A DNA stretch of 64,000 nt from Corynebacterium striatum ATCC 6940 (GTDB lineage: Bacteria > Actinomycetota > Actinomycetes > Mycobacteriales > Mycobacteriaceae), in contig NZ_GG667521.1 in the NCBI RefSeq assembly GCF_000159135.1, positions 44,838 to 108,837 on the forward strand. Direction: 5' to 3'. The position numbers were made by a program, and so were the translations under genes. Under the pieces are notes generated by a model. The model was not told where the DNA came from and did not search any database. It saw only the letters and a list, made by a program, of their open reading frames with translations. Of the stretch, positions 39,336-48,522 are shown piece by piece (position 1 is the stretch's first letter; each line of letters begins with the position of its first letter).

Positions 39336-39679
39336 GCACGCGAGCGGGACGCAAAGGCCGCGATGGCGCGCCAGCCAAAGAAGAATAGCGCGGACATCAC
39401 GGTGGCCACGATGAGGAAGGACCAGTGCGGCAGACGCCCGTTGACCAGCATCCACAAAGCCATGCCGCCGATGACGGCGCTCAGCCACACCACGGCGCCC
39501 TCCTTCCACAGGCCGCTTAGCTTCGTGGCCATGATGATGACCCAGCCCACGAGCGCGCCCACGGTCCACGGCCAGAAGGCATCAACCCAGGAGCTAAAGC
39601 TCAGGCCACCATGCGCCAGGCGGGCGAGGATAGCGAAGAAGGCGAGAGCGAGGATGTCGATAAGCGGGGCAACGCGCAT
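39332..39679 (-). CDS. DUF3054 membrane protein
   Basis: A 115-residue protein with four membrane segments (VAPLIDILALAFFAILAR; WPWTVGALVGWVIIMATK; VVWLSAVIGGMALWML; FLIVATVMSALFFFGW), matching the small actinobacterial DUF3054 family. It is last in the leftward operon with the flippase-like gene and the mmpL gene; its start is directly adjacent to the previous stop. Function unknown. Confidence 0.88.
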   Translation of the reverse strand: MRVAPLIDILALAFFAILARLAHGGLSFSSWVDAFWPWTVGALVGWVIIMATKLSGLWKEGAVVWLSAVIGGMALWMLVNGRLPHWSFLIVATVMSALFFFGWRAIAAFASRSRA

Positions 39680-40690
39680 TTAGGATTCCTTCCGGTTCAA
39701 CGCCGCGTAAGAAAAGCCATCGCGGGCGTAGTGAGCGAAGTAGATGACCCATCCAATGATAGTGATGAGCGCAAAAGAAATAAGCCGGTAGATGATGGCC
39801 GCGGAGGTGGCGTGCACCACGGTCAGGCCTGTCGCCACCAGAGGGGTGATGAGCGCGGCCTCCACCGTGCCCAGACCACCCGGGGTGACCTGCGCGGAGC
39901 CAGCCAGCTTCGCGGCGAGGAAGGCCAGTGCAACGCCGGCCAGGGTGGTGTCATCAGCACCCGCGCGCAGCCACGGAATCTCCCCGGTTACCGCCCACAC
40001 GGAAGCCCATAGCGCGGCCATATCGGCCAGGCGGTGCACCAGAGACGCACCAGCAACCACAGCAAAGGGGCCGCGTGAAAGGTGGACCTCGCCGAGGTTG
40101 CGGACCTCCTGAATCGCGCGGTCCCGTTTCGGGCCGGGCCGTAGCTTGCGCAGCCAGCGCTCAAGGGTCACCGGGTGCGAGGTCAGCCAGAAGATGCCGC
40201 CGAGTGCCGCGAGCATGAGGACAACCGTGGTGATAAGCGATCCCAAGGCCATATCGGCATTGAGGAAAAACACCCCGCCGAGCCCAATGAGCGCGAGGAA
40301 CATCGAGCTAACAATCGAGGACAAGAACAGGAAGTAGCTGCACAGCGCCACCGACGCGCCCCAGCGGCGCTGCACCTGAAAAGTGAGCACTGCGGAAAAG
40401 GCGGGGCCGGCGGGCAGGGTAGTGGACCACGCGTTGGAGGCCAGAGTAATGGCGTAGGTTTCACGCAATGGGACCTTGACGCCGCCGGCGCCGATGAGTC
40501 GCTTCATCACTTCCGCCATGCCCGCGATGGACAGCAGCGCGAAGAACACCACCAGCACCACGGGGAAAGGTTTGGCGTGGCGCAGACGGCGCAATCCCTC
40601 GGAGATGAAGTCCAGCTGGTCGCGGAAGAACCACGCCAGCGCGGCCAGAATCAGCAGGGAGATTATCCAGGTCAGCCAGTTCTTCTTCAT
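39680..40690 (-). CDS. Lysylphosphatidylglycerol synthase TM-region/UPF0104 family membrane protein
   Basis: A 336-residue protein with about eight membrane segments and the family-typical central region (LPAGPAFSAVLTFQVQRRWG; AQVTPGGLGTVEAALITPLV). The PGGLGTVE motif is characteristic of the flippase-like domain of MprF and of stand-alone UPF0104 proteins. It overlaps the mmpL stop by 4 bases, so translation is coupled to the mycolate transporter. A role in lipid movement is suggested but not shown. Confidence 0.88.
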   Translation of the reverse strand: MKKNWLTWIISLLILAALAWFFRDQLDFISEGLRRLRHAKPFPVVLVVFFALLSIAGMAEVMKRLIGAGGVKVPLRETYAITLASNAWSTTLPAGPAFSAVLTFQVQRRWGASVALCSYFLFLSSIVSSMFLALIGLGGVFFLNADMALGSLITTVVLMLAALGGIFWLTSHPVTLERWLRKLRPGPKRDRAIQEVRNLGEVHLSRGPFAVVAGASLVHRLADMAALWASVWAVTGEIPWLRAGADDTTLAGVALAFLAAKLAGSAQVTPGGLGTVEAALITPLVATGLTVVHATSAAIIYRLISFALITIIGWVIYFAHYARDGFSYAALNRKES

Positions 40691-42984
40691 CGACCATCCG
40701 TGGAATTGAGGCGCTTGACCAGCTCGGAGAAGGGGATGAGCTCCTCGTCAGTATCGGCACTGCGGTCCCCGCGTACGGCGGCTTCGTTCGCCGTGCTTGC
40801 CGACGCCCCCTCCTCCGCGAGTACCTGGCTGGCCGCGGGTGCTGGGGCCGGGGCTGCAGCCACAGCAGGATGCTGCGCAGCGACGGGCTCGGGGGAGTCG
40901 CCGCCCAGGCGGTGGGTCAGGCGGGTGAGGAAGCGCGGGGCCCACCAGTTGTCCTCGCGCAGCAGGTGCATGACGGCGGGGACGAGGAGCATGCGGACGA
41001 TGGTGGCGTCGAAAGCCAAGGCGAAAATCATGCCGAACGCGATGTACTTCATCATCACGATGTCGGAGAAGCCGAAGGCACCCGCCACCACAATCATGAT
41101 GAGCGCCGCCGCAGTGATGATGCCGCCGGTGTGTGCGGTACCGCTGGCGATGGCATGATCCGTGGACTGCCCCGCGCGCCGGGCCTCGACCATGCGCGAG
41201 ACCAGGAAGACCTCGTAGTCCGTCGAGAGGCCGAAGACGATGGCGATAATCAGCACCAGAATTGGGCTCATGAGCGGACCTGCGGTGAAGTTGAGGGCGC
41301 CGGAACCGAAGCCGTCGACAAACATGAGCGTGAGGATGCCCAACGTGGCGCCGAGGGAAAGCAGCGTCATCAAGATGGCCTTAAGCGGCAAGATAAACGA
41401 GCCGAATACCAGCGACATCAGCAGGAACGTCGCCACCACCACGTACAGCGCCATCCAGGGCAGCTTGTGGAAGAGCGCGTCCAAAGACTCCACCTCCATC
41501 GCCGGCGTGCCACCGACGTAGAGCTCAACGCCCTCCGGCGCCTCAATCTGCTCCAGCTCGTGCACTATGCGGGCGTAATCGTCGCGGTCCTCGATACCTG
41601 CGGCCAGGACGGTGGTGCCGTCCTTAGTCGGCGTGGTCGGGCCCATGGGCTTGGTGAGGCCGTCGAGCTGCCGCACTTGCATGACGACGTCGACAAGCTG
41701 CGCGTTCGTCGCATTCGTCACCACGAGCTTGACTGGCTCCGTGCGGAAGGAGGGGAACTCCTCGTTGAACTTGTCCTGCGCCATGCGGGTCTCGTGCGTG
41801 GGCGGCAGGTAGGTCTCGTTGATGCCGCCGAACTTCACGCCGAGGACCGGCAGTGTGAGCGCGATGAGCAGGGCGCAGATGCCTACGGTCATCAGCTTCG
41901 CGTGGCGCATGGCCCAGCGTGGCAGCTTGTACCAGAAGGTGTCCTCGATGCGGCGCGCGCGGCGAGAGGTCTTGCGCACGGAGAACTTGTCGATGTTCTT
42001 GCCCAGCAGGCCAAACAGTGAAGGCAGCACGGTCACCGAAAGCAGCGCCGCGAGGCCGACCGCAGAGATGGAGCCGTAGGCCACGGACTTTAGGAACGCC
42101 TGCGGGAAGAGGAACAACCCAGACAGAGCCACGGCGACCATACCCGCGGAGAAGACCACGGTCTGGCCCGCGGTGGCGGTGGTGGTAGCCACGGCCTCGC
42201 GGACATCGCGGCCTTTGTCGAGCTCCTCACGGAAACGGGAGACCATGAACAGGCCGTAGTCGATGGCCAATCCCAAGCCGAGGAGCGTGACGACGGCCTG
42301 CGCAAAGACGTTGACCTGCTGGAAGCCGGCGAGGACGGACAGGATGCCCAGGGAACCGAGGATGGACAGGCCGCCGACGACAAGCGGCATAAACGCCGCC
42401 ACGACAGAGCCGAAGACGAAGAGCAGCAGCAAGCCCACGAGGGGCAGGGCGGCCTTTTCGGCGCGGGAGATGTCGTTGGCCATGCCTTCGTCGAGGGCGT
42501 CCGCCACGGCGGTGGCGCCGCCTACTTCGAGGGGGACGTCGGTGGCAGTGAGGTCGTCCTCGATGGCGCGGAAGTCTTTGAGGGTCTGCTCGCCGTCGCC
42601 CTTGAGGCTGATGGCGGCAAACGCCGTGGTGTGGTCGCGGTTGACCAGGTTGGGGTTCTTGGTATCGAAGTAGCTGGTGATGCTCTCGATTTCCTGCGGG
42701 TGGTTGGCCTTGAGCTCGGCGAGGTGCGCCTTGGCGGCGTCGAAGTTCTTGTCGGGATCAGCAAAGAGCAAGACGACGTCGCCCGAATTGTCACGGCCGA
42801 ACGTTTCTTGCTCGATTTTCGCCGCGCTTGTCGACGCCGCACCCGGGTCCTCCCAGCCCTCCTGGCTCATGCGCTCGCCTAGGCGGGTGCCGAAGCCGAA
42901 GAAGAGCAGCAGGATAAGTCCCACGATGACGAGTGGGACGACCTTGCGGTGGGCGTAGGAAAAACGGCCCCAAGCATAGAACAT
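40687..42984 (-). CDS. MmpL-family RND transporter (MmpL3/CmpL1 type)
   Basis: A 765-residue RND transporter with twelve membrane segments and two periplasmic loops. The Asp-Tyr proton-relay pairs are present in both halves: GLAIDYGLFMVSR (D242-Y243) and GLSTDYEVFLVSR. The C-terminal cytoplasmic tail is short and Ala/Pro-rich. The gene order NYN protein-mmpL on this strand, with trmB before them and pckG divergent, follows M. tuberculosis Rv0206c-Rv0211, where mmpL3 exports trehalose monomycolate. Corynebacteria have more than one mycolate-transporting MmpL, so the exact orthologue (CmpL1) is inferred from synteny. Confidence 0.93.
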   Translation of the reverse strand: MFYAWGRFSYAHRKVVPLVIVGLILLLFFGFGTRLGERMSQEGWEDPGAASTSAAKIEQETFGRDNSGDVVLLFADPDKNFDAAKAHLAELKANHPQEIESITSYFDTKNPNLVNRDHTTAFAAISLKGDGEQTLKDFRAIEDDLTATDVPLEVGGATAVADALDEGMANDISRAEKAALPLVGLLLLFVFGSVVAAFMPLVVGGLSILGSLGILSVLAGFQQVNVFAQAVVTLLGLGLAIDYGLFMVSRFREELDKGRDVREAVATTTATAGQTVVFSAGMVAVALSGLFLFPQAFLKSVAYGSISAVGLAALLSVTVLPSLFGLLGKNIDKFSVRKTSRRARRIEDTFWYKLPRWAMRHAKLMTVGICALLIALTLPVLGVKFGGINETYLPPTHETRMAQDKFNEEFPSFRTEPVKLVVTNATNAQLVDVVMQVRQLDGLTKPMGPTTPTKDGTTVLAAGIEDRDDYARIVHELEQIEAPEGVELYVGGTPAMEVESLDALFHKLPWMALYVVVATFLLMSLVFGSFILPLKAILMTLLSLGATLGILTLMFVDGFGSGALNFTAGPLMSPILVLIIAIVFGLSTDYEVFLVSRMVEARRAGQSTDHAIASGTAHTGGIITAAALIMIVVAGAFGFSDIVMMKYIAFGMIFALAFDATIVRMLLVPAVMHLLREDNWWAPRFLTRLTHRLGGDSPEPVAAQHPAVAAAPAPAPAASQVLAEEGASASTANEAAVRGDRSADTDEELIPFSELVKRLNSTDGR

Positions 42985-42991
42985 GGTTCTC

Positions 42992-43588
42992 CTAACGCTG
43001 TTTGAGCAGGGCGGTGAGTGGGCGGAATGGCTGCAGCCAGGCGCCGCCTTCGGGCAGATTGTCCAGGTTGATGCGCGGCAGCGGCTCGCGGAAGACGCCC
43101 TCGATGTCCTCGAGGTCGACGAACTCGATGTCTTCGTGGGTCACGGCCCAGGAGGCGTGCTCGTGGAAGCCGAGGACGCACACCGGCTTGCCCTCGGCGG
43201 CGAGTTCCTCGAGGAGGGACTGAAAGTTCTGGCCGTCGGCGGAGGCGACGATCACGCTGTCGAGGTTGTCGCGGTTTTCCTGAATGTAGGCGATCATGTC
43301 GGGATCGACGTCGTCGTCCTCGTGCAGCTTGGGCTTGGCAAAGACCGCGAAGCCCACGTTGCGGATGGCCTCGACCCAGGGGCGGATGACATCAGCGCCA
43401 CCAGGGGTGACGTTGGTGAAGACCGCGGCCTCTGGGCGGGCGTCGTTTTGCAGGGCGATTTCTACGAGCCAGCGGCCGATGGCGTCGAAACGCGGGCGAT
43501 GCGCCGCAGTGGGGCGGCCGCCCAGAATGGCGCCGAGCCCCATGTCCATGTTGGGGGCGTCCCAAACAAGCAGATAAGAGCCGGCCAT
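42992..43588 (-). CDS. NYN-domain (PIN-like) protein, Rv0207c type
   Basis: A 198-residue protein starting at ATG 43588, which overlaps the trmB stop (TAATG); the open frame further upstream lies inside trmB. SYLLVWDAPNMDMGLG is the first acidic motif of the NYN nuclease fold, and DSVIVASADGQNFQSLLEEL the second. Such proteins are predicted RNA-processing nucleases. It is between trmB and mmpL as in mycobacteria (Rv0207c), with only 7 bases before mmpL. Substrate unknown. Confidence 0.9.
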   Translation of the reverse strand: MAGSYLLVWDAPNMDMGLGAILGGRPTAAHRPRFDAIGRWLVEIALQNDARPEAAVFTNVTPGGADVIRPWVEAIRNVGFAVFAKPKLHEDDDVDPDMIAYIQENRDNLDSVIVASADGQNFQSLLEELAAEGKPVCVLGFHEHASWAVTHEDIEFVDLEDIEGVFREPLPRINLDNLPEGGAWLQPFRPLTALLKQR

Positions 43589-44364
43589 TATTTCTTCTCC
43601 CACAGGTACTCGGTGATGACGTGGTCTTTTTCGAGGCCTTTGCCCTCGAACTTGGTGATGAGCTGGCGGTCGGTCAGCTGCGGGCATTCGGGCCAGGGCC
43701 AGCCCTTGAACTCGAGGCTGGGCTCGACGTCGACAAGCTCTGTGATCCACTCGGCGTAACCGGCGTGATCGGTGGCTACGTGCAGGACGCCGCCCTTCTT
43801 CAGGCGGGAGGCGAAGAGGTTGAGCGTGCCGGACTGGATGATGCGCCGCTTGTGGTGGCGGGCCTTGGGCCAGGGATCCGGGAAGAAGACGCGGATGCCA
43901 TCGAGGGACTCTGGTGCGAACATGCGGACCATGACCTCGATGCCGTCGCCGCGGATCATGCGGATGTTGTCGATGTCGTTGCGCACAACGGAACCCAGTA
44001 GCTTGGCCAGGCCAGGTTTGTAGAGCTCAACGGCGATGATGTTGGTGTCCTGTTCTTTCGGCGCCATCGCGGCGGTGGAGGTGCCGGTGCCGGAGCCAAT
44101 CTCAACAATGGTTTTGGCGCCGCTGCGGCCGAACCATTCGTCGAGGTCGATGCGCTCGTCGGCGAGCATCTTGCCCAGGCGCGGCCAGTGCTCTTCGAAG
44201 AGGGCGTTCTGGTTGTCGGTGAGGGTGCCGCGGCGGAAGGTGACGTTGCCGAGGCGTGGGTAATCAAGATCGTTGCCGAATTCAGCGTTGAAGTCGGTCT
44301 GCAGCGGGCGGCCGTGTGGCATCTCGCCAGCTGGGGAGTTTTGAGGATTATCTGCAGTATTCAT
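43588..44364 (-). CDS. trmB: tRNA (guanine-N7)-methyltransferase TrmB
   Basis: A 258-residue class I methyltransferase starting at ATG 44364; the frame upstream to 44550 lies in the intergenic region. It has [16 protein letters not shown] for SAM binding, [19 protein letters not shown], the diagnostic TrmB substrate motif, and [13 protein letters not shown]. It makes m7G46 in tRNA. It is first in the leftward operon trmB-NYN-mmpL-flippase-DUF3054. Confidence 0.95.
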   Translation of the reverse strand: MNTADNPQNSPAGEMPHGRPLQTDFNAEFGNDLDYPRLGNVTFRRGTLTDNQNALFEEHWPRLGKMLADERIDLDEWFGRSGAKTIVEIGSGTGTSTAAMAPKEQDTNIIAVELYKPGLAKLLGSVVRNDIDNIRMIRGDGIEVMVRMFAPESLDGIRVFFPDPWPKARHHKRRIIQSGTLNLFASRLKKGGVLHVATDHAGYAEWITELVDVEPSLEFKGWPWPECPQLTDRQLITKFEGKGLEKDHVITEYLWEKK

Positions 44365-44448
44365 TGCCCATATATTGTTCCCTGTGTCTGGGTAACTAAC
44401 AAAGTGCCGCGCCGCTAGGCCAGGGGGCATTCGTACGCATATTACGCA

Positions 44449-44462
44449 CCGGATATAACCGG
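44449..44462. promoter_or_regulatory. Dyad CCGG-ATATAA-CCGG
   Basis: A 14-base dyad with the same ATATAA spacer as the site at 44601. Each half is CCGG. It could be a weaker second site for the same regulator, closer to the trmB side. Confidence 0.3.
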
Positions 44463-44600
44463 ATTGAGCTGCGAGGGGGTAAGTTCTTCCGTACAAAATA
44501 ACGCGGCACTCGCGACATTTCAGCCCCATATTGGGGTGGGTAAAAGTCACATATGCTTAATGTCACACCGGCGTACGCTTGGTTAAGTTGTGGTGAACGG

Positions 44601-44616
44601 TGTGGATATAACCACA
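44601..44616. promoter_or_regulatory. CRP/GlxR-like palindrome TGTGG-ATATAA-CCACA
   Basis: A perfect 5-6-5 dyad 156 bases before the pckG start. It has the architecture of the corynebacterial GlxR (CRP-type) consensus TGTGA-N6-TCACA, differing at one symmetric position in each half. GlxR control of gluconeogenic genes would make sense, but binding is inferred. Confidence 0.45.
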
Positions 44617-44771
44617 TTGGCTTTGAATGCCAAAGTTTAGCGGTAATTCACACCGACGTGGGGTTAATCTTGAGGTGAATGACCCATGGGGGACGTGTGC
44701 TCTGACTGTGTGCAGCGCATGGCCCTTGGCGATATACAACCTCACGAACCGGACCACTAGGAGATTCTTAG

Positions 44772-46589
44772 ATGACCGCCACCATTAAAGGCCTCGTTGG
44801 CGAGCTGCCAACGAGCAACGAAAAACTCATTTCTTGGATTAGCGAAAGTGTCGAACTATTCCAGCCGGAGCGAGTGGTCTTCGTCGACGGCTCCCAGGAA
44901 GAGGCAGATCGTCTCACAGCGGAGCTCGTGGAAAAGGGCACCCTCATCAAGCTGAACGAAGAAAAGCGTCCGAACTCTTACCTCGCTCGCTCTAACCCGT
45001 CTGACGTCGCACGTGTTGAGTCCCGCACCTTCATCTGCACGGAGACCGAGGAAGGCGCTGGCCCCACCAACAACTGGGCACCGCCGGCAGCCATGAAAGC
45101 AGAGATGACCGAGGCATTCCGCGGCTCCATGAAGGGCCGCACCATGTACGTGGTTCCTTTCTGCATGGGGCCTATCAACGATCCTGACCCGAAGCTGGGT
45201 GTCCAGCTCACTGACTCCGCGTACGTGGTCCTGTCCATGCGCATCATGACCCGTATGGGCGCACAGGCGCTGGAGAAGATTGGTGCTGAGGGCGATTTCG
45301 TCCACGCACTGCACTCCGTGGGCGCTCCACTGGAGCCGGGCCAGGAGGATGTGACTTGGCCGTGCAACGACACCAAGTACATCACCCAGTTCCCAGAGAC
45401 CAAGGAAATCTGGTCCTACGGCTCTGGCTACGGCGGAAACGCCATCCTGGCCAAGAAGTGCTACGCGCTGCGCATCGCTTCTGTTATGGGTAAAGAAGAG
45501 GGCTGGATGGCTGAGCACATGCTCATCCTGAAGCTGACCAACCCGGAGGGCAAGAACTACCACGTTGCGGCGGCTTTCCCGTCTGCTTGTGGCAAGACCA
45601 ACCTCGCCATGATCACCCCGACCATCCCGGGCTGGTCCGCGGAGGTTGTGGGTGACGACATCGCGTGGCTGCACCTGCGCGAGGACGGCCTCTACGCCGT
45701 GAACCCGGAGAACGGCTTCTTCGGCGTGGCACCAGGCACCAACTACGATTCCAACCCGATCGCCATGAAGACCATGGAGCCGGGCAACACCCTGTTCACC
45801 AACGTCGCGCTGACCGACGACGGCGATGTCTGGTGGGAGGAGATGGGCGACGCTCCTGCGCACCTCATCGACTGGCACGGCAACGACTGGACCCCTGAAT
45901 CCACCACAAAGGCTGCTCACCCGAACTCCCGCTACTGTGTCCCGATTTCTCAGTGCCCAACTGCGGCACCGGAGTTCGACGACTGGAAGGGTGTCAAGAT
46001 CGACGCCATCTTGTTCGGCGGCCGCCGCGCGGACACCGTTCCGCTGGTCACCCAGGCATTCAGCTGGAACCACGGCACCATGATCGGCTCCCTGCTCTCC
46101 TCCGGCCAGACTGCCGCAGCAGAGGGCAAGGTCGGCGCACTGCGTCATGACCCAATGGCGATGCTGCCGTTCATCGGCTACAACGCTGGTGACTACCTGC
46201 AGCACTGGATCGACATGGGCGTCAAGGGCGGTGACCGCATGCCGTCCATCTTCCTGGTTAACTGGTTCCGCCGCGGCGAAGACGGCCGCTTCCTGTGGCC
46301 GGGCTTCGGCGAGAACTCCCGCGTCCTGAAGTGGATCGTGGACCGCATCGAAGGCAAGGTCGACGCCGTCGAGACTGTCGTGGGCAACACCGCTCGCGCT
46401 GAGGACATCGACATCGAGGGCCTGGACTTCGACATCGAGGATGTCCGCGAGGCGCTGGCCGTCAACGCCGCTGACTGGGCTGGCGATATGGAAGACAACG
46501 CCGAGTGGCTCAACTTCCTGGGCGGCCGCGTTCCGTCCGAGGTCTGGGATGAGTTCCGCGCACTGAAGTCGCGCGTCGAGAACGCCTAA
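44772..46589 (+). CDS. pckG: Phosphoenolpyruvate carboxykinase (GTP)
   Basis: A 605-residue GTP-dependent PEPCK of normal length. It has the kinase-1a P-loop [12 protein letters not shown], the upstream arginine/substrate region [16 protein letters not shown], and the metal-binding [13 protein letters not shown]. It converts oxaloacetate to PEP in gluconeogenesis. It is monocistronic, with a divergent promoter region on the left and a strong terminator on the right. The start ATG follows AGGAGATTCTTAG. Confidence 0.97.
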   Translation: MTATIKGLVGELPTSNEKLISWISESVELFQPERVVFVDGSQEEADRLTAELVEKGTLIKLNEEKRPNSYLARSNPSDVARVESRTFICTETEEGAGPTNNWAPPAAMKAEMTEAFRGSMKGRTMYVVPFCMGPINDPDPKLGVQLTDSAYVVLSMRIMTRMGAQALEKIGAEGDFVHALHSVGAPLEPGQEDVTWPCNDTKYITQFPETKEIWSYGSGYGGNAILAKKCYALRIASVMGKEEGWMAEHMLILKLTNPEGKNYHVAAAFPSACGKTNLAMITPTIPGWSAEVVGDDIAWLHLREDGLYAVNPENGFFGVAPGTNYDSNPIAMKTMEPGNTLFTNVALTDDGDVWWEEMGDAPAHLIDWHGNDWTPESTTKAAHPNSRYCVPISQCPTAAPEFDDWKGVKIDAILFGGRRADTVPLVTQAFSWNHGTMIGSLLSSGQTAAAEGKVGALRHDPMAMLPFIGYNAGDYLQHWIDMGVKGGDRMPSIFLVNWFRRGEDGRFLWPGFGENSRVLKWIVDRIEGKVDAVETVVGNTARAEDIDIEGLDFDIEDVREALAVNAADWAGDMEDNAEWLNFLGGRVPSEVWDEFRALKSRVENA

Positions 46590-46600
46590 GCCAAAACTTA

Positions 46601-46644
46601 GGGCCTTCCCGCCCACCATCATGGTGAAGCGGGGAGGCCCTTTT
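46601..46644 (+). terminator. Rho-independent terminator of pckG
   Basis: GGGCCTTCCCGC (46601-46612) pairs with GCGGGGAGGCCC (46629-46640) with one G-T wobble, an inner CACCAT/ATGGTG stem, then TTTT. Confidence 0.9.
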
Positions 46645-46659
46645 GCATGCGAGAGAACT

Positions 46660-47400
46660 CTAGGCGCGCAGCACGATGACGAGGTTCGAAGTTAAGAATT
46701 CGCGCAGCACAGGCACGCGCGTTACCCACCACGCCCAGCTGGGGTGGTAGCGCGGAAAGGTGAGCAAAGCGTCATGCGCGGTGGCCCAGTCGAGGCCCTC
46801 GCGCGCGGAGACGTCGAAAAGCGAGGTGCCAAAGACGTTCTTTGGCGGGTGCCCGTGGCGGCGGGTGTAGCGGTCGCGGGCGAAGGCGCCGCCCACGTAG
46901 TGCTCCCACAGGCCCGTCTCGTGGCCGCCGAAAGGCCCCAGCCACACCGTGTAGCTCAAGATCACCAGCCCACCGGGCCGGGTCACGCGCAGCATCTCTT
47001 CTCCCATATCCCACGGATGCGGGATATGCTCGGCCACGTTGGAGGAGTAGGTGACGTCGAAGGTGGAGTCGGCAAAGGGCAGCTGCGTGCCGTCGCCGCG
47101 CACCGCGTTGGCCAGCTGGATTCCCGCGGCCGACATCTCGCACGCATCGGGCTCAACGCCAAAGTAGCGCGCCCCGCGCCCAGCGAAGGCCTCCGCGAAG
47201 TAGCCTGGCCCGCCGCCCACATCGAGCACGCGCGCGCCGGAAAGGGGGAGGCCGAGGTCGGTGCAGAGGGCGTCGACAAGCAGGGCGGTGTCGGAGGCCA
47301 GGCCACCGTAGAAGATGTCAGGCCGGGTCTGTTCGAAGCGGAAGGAGCGCAGCAGCCGCCACGAACGCGCAAGCGTGGCCATGGCGCGGGTTTGTTTCAT
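46660..47400 (-). CDS. mtrP: SAM-dependent methyltransferase, MtrP/Rv0224c type
   Basis: A 246-residue class I methyltransferase with VLDVGGGPGYFAEAF as SAM motif I and FDVTYSSNVAEHIPHPW around motif IV. Its position divergent from a GT4 gene and in front of tmaT and aftD matches Rv0224c and its corynebacterial orthologue MtrP, reported to be needed for efficient transport of trehalose mycolates. It is separated from the GT4 start by 24 bases, so both promoters must be very close or overlapping. The name rests on synteny and length. Confidence 0.8.
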   Translation of the reverse strand: MKQTRAMATLARSWRLLRSFRFEQTRPDIFYGGLASDTALLVDALCTDLGLPLSGARVLDVGGGPGYFAEAFAGRGARYFGVEPDACEMSAAGIQLANAVRGDGTQLPFADSTFDVTYSSNVAEHIPHPWDMGEEMLRVTRPGGLVILSYTVWLGPFGGHETGLWEHYVGGAFARDRYTRRHGHPPKNVFGTSLFDVSAREGLDWATAHDALLTFPRYHPSWAWWVTRVPVLREFLTSNLVIVLRA

Positions 47401-47424
47401 AACCCACTAGGCTAGTAGCTCGAC

Positions 47425-48522
47425 ATGAAAATTCTTTTACTGTGCTGGCGCGATTCCACCCACCCACAGGGCGGTGGCTCGGAGCGCTACCTCGAGCGAG
47501 TGGGTGAGTACCTGGCGGCGCAGGGCCACGAGGTGGTCTTTCGCACCGCCCGGCACATGAACGCCGCCAAGCGGGAGCGCCGGGCGGGCGTGCTCTACTC
47601 CCGCGGGGGAGCGAAGTTCAGCGTGTATCCGCGCGCGTGGCTGGCTATCCTCGCCGGCCGGCTGGGGTTGGGGGATCTGAAGGGCGTGGACGTCATCGTC
47701 GATACCCAAAACGGCATTCCCTTCTTCGCGCGCTTGGTCTCGCCAGCGCCGACGGTTCTGCTCACGCACCATTGCCACCGCGAGCAGTGGCCGGTTGCAG
47801 GCCCCCTGCTGGCGCGCTTGGGCTGGTTCCTTGAGTCGAAGGTGGCGCCGCGGGTCTACCGTAATAGCCCCTACGTGACGGTCTCGCGGGCCTCGAAGCA
47901 CGACCTCGAGGACCTAGGCATCAGGGGCGCGCGCATCATCGAAAACGGTGTGGATCCGCTGCCCGCGCACGTGCCGACGCTGGAGCGTGAGACCGCGATT
48001 CACCTGGTCACGCTCTCGCGGCTGGTGCCGCACAAGCAGATTGAGCATGCCATGGACACCGTGGCGCGCATGCCGGGCGCGGTCCTCGACGTCATCGGTT
48101 CCGGCTGGTGGGAGGCGCAATTGCGCGAGTATGCCGCGTGCATCGGGGTGGCCGAGCGGGTGCGCTTCCGCGGCCAGGTCACGGAGGATTACAAGCACGC
48201 TTTGCTCGCGCTTGCCGACGTCCATCTCATGCCCTCGCGCAAAGAAGGCTGGGGTTTGGCAGTGATGGAGGCCGCGCAGCACGGCGTTCCCACGGTGGGT
48301 TACACGTTTGGCTTGCGCGATAGCGTGGTCGCCGGGGAGACCGGCGTGCTCGTCGATACCGAGGACGAGTTCGCCCACGCCGTGCAGAAGCTGGTGGAAG
48401 ACCCAGATGAGCGGCGTCGTTTGGGCGAGAATGCCCGGCAGCTGGCGGCTAGGTACTCGTGGGAGAAGACTGGCCAGGCTTTCGAGAAGCTGCTTGGCGA
48501 GCTAGTGGAAAAGCAGCGCTAG
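47425..48522 (+). CDS. Family 4 glycosyltransferase (Rv0225 type)
   Basis: A 365-residue GT-B glycosyltransferase: N-terminal GGGSERYLERVGEYLAAQGH for acceptor binding, and C-terminal donor domain with SRLVPHKQIEHAM and EGWGLAVMEAAQHGVPTVGY, the E-x7-E motif of GT4 enzymes. Synteny with Rv0225. No ribosome-binding site is apparent 5-10 bases before ATG 47425. Its 3' end overlaps the convergent membrane-protein gene by 74 bases. Sugar and acceptor unknown; an envelope glycolipid is likely. Confidence 0.87.
   Translation: MKILLLCWRDSTHPQGGGSERYLERVGEYLAAQGHEVVFRTARHMNAAKRERRAGVLYSRGGAKFSVYPRAWLAILAGRLGLGDLKGVDVIVDTQNGIPFFARLVSPAPTVLLTHHCHREQWPVAGPLLARLGWFLESKVAPRVYRNSPYVTVSRASKHDLEDLGIRGARIIENGVDPLPAHVPTLERETAIHLVTLSRLVPHKQIEHAMDTVARMPGAVLDVIGSGWWEAQLREYAACIGVAERVRFRGQVTEDYKHALLALADVHLMPSRKEGWGLAVMEAAQHGVPTVGYTFGLRDSVVAGETGVLVDTEDEFAHAVQKLVEDPDERRRLGENARQLAARYSWEKTGQAFEKLLGELVEKQR

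Larger units (their letters stand above)
44365..44771. other. Divergent intergenic region between trmB and pckG
   Basis: About 400 bases with no convincing gene. It must hold the promoters for trmB (leftward) and pckG (rightward). It contains two dyads built on the same ATATAA core (annotated separately) and several TTAAG/TTAATG stretches near 44550-44590. Confidence 0.6.

Noticed and set aside
44856..46622. 588-codon minus-strand open frame opposite pckG
   Set aside because: Mirror frame of a highly expressed, codon-biased gene; extends into the pckG terminator; no family features.
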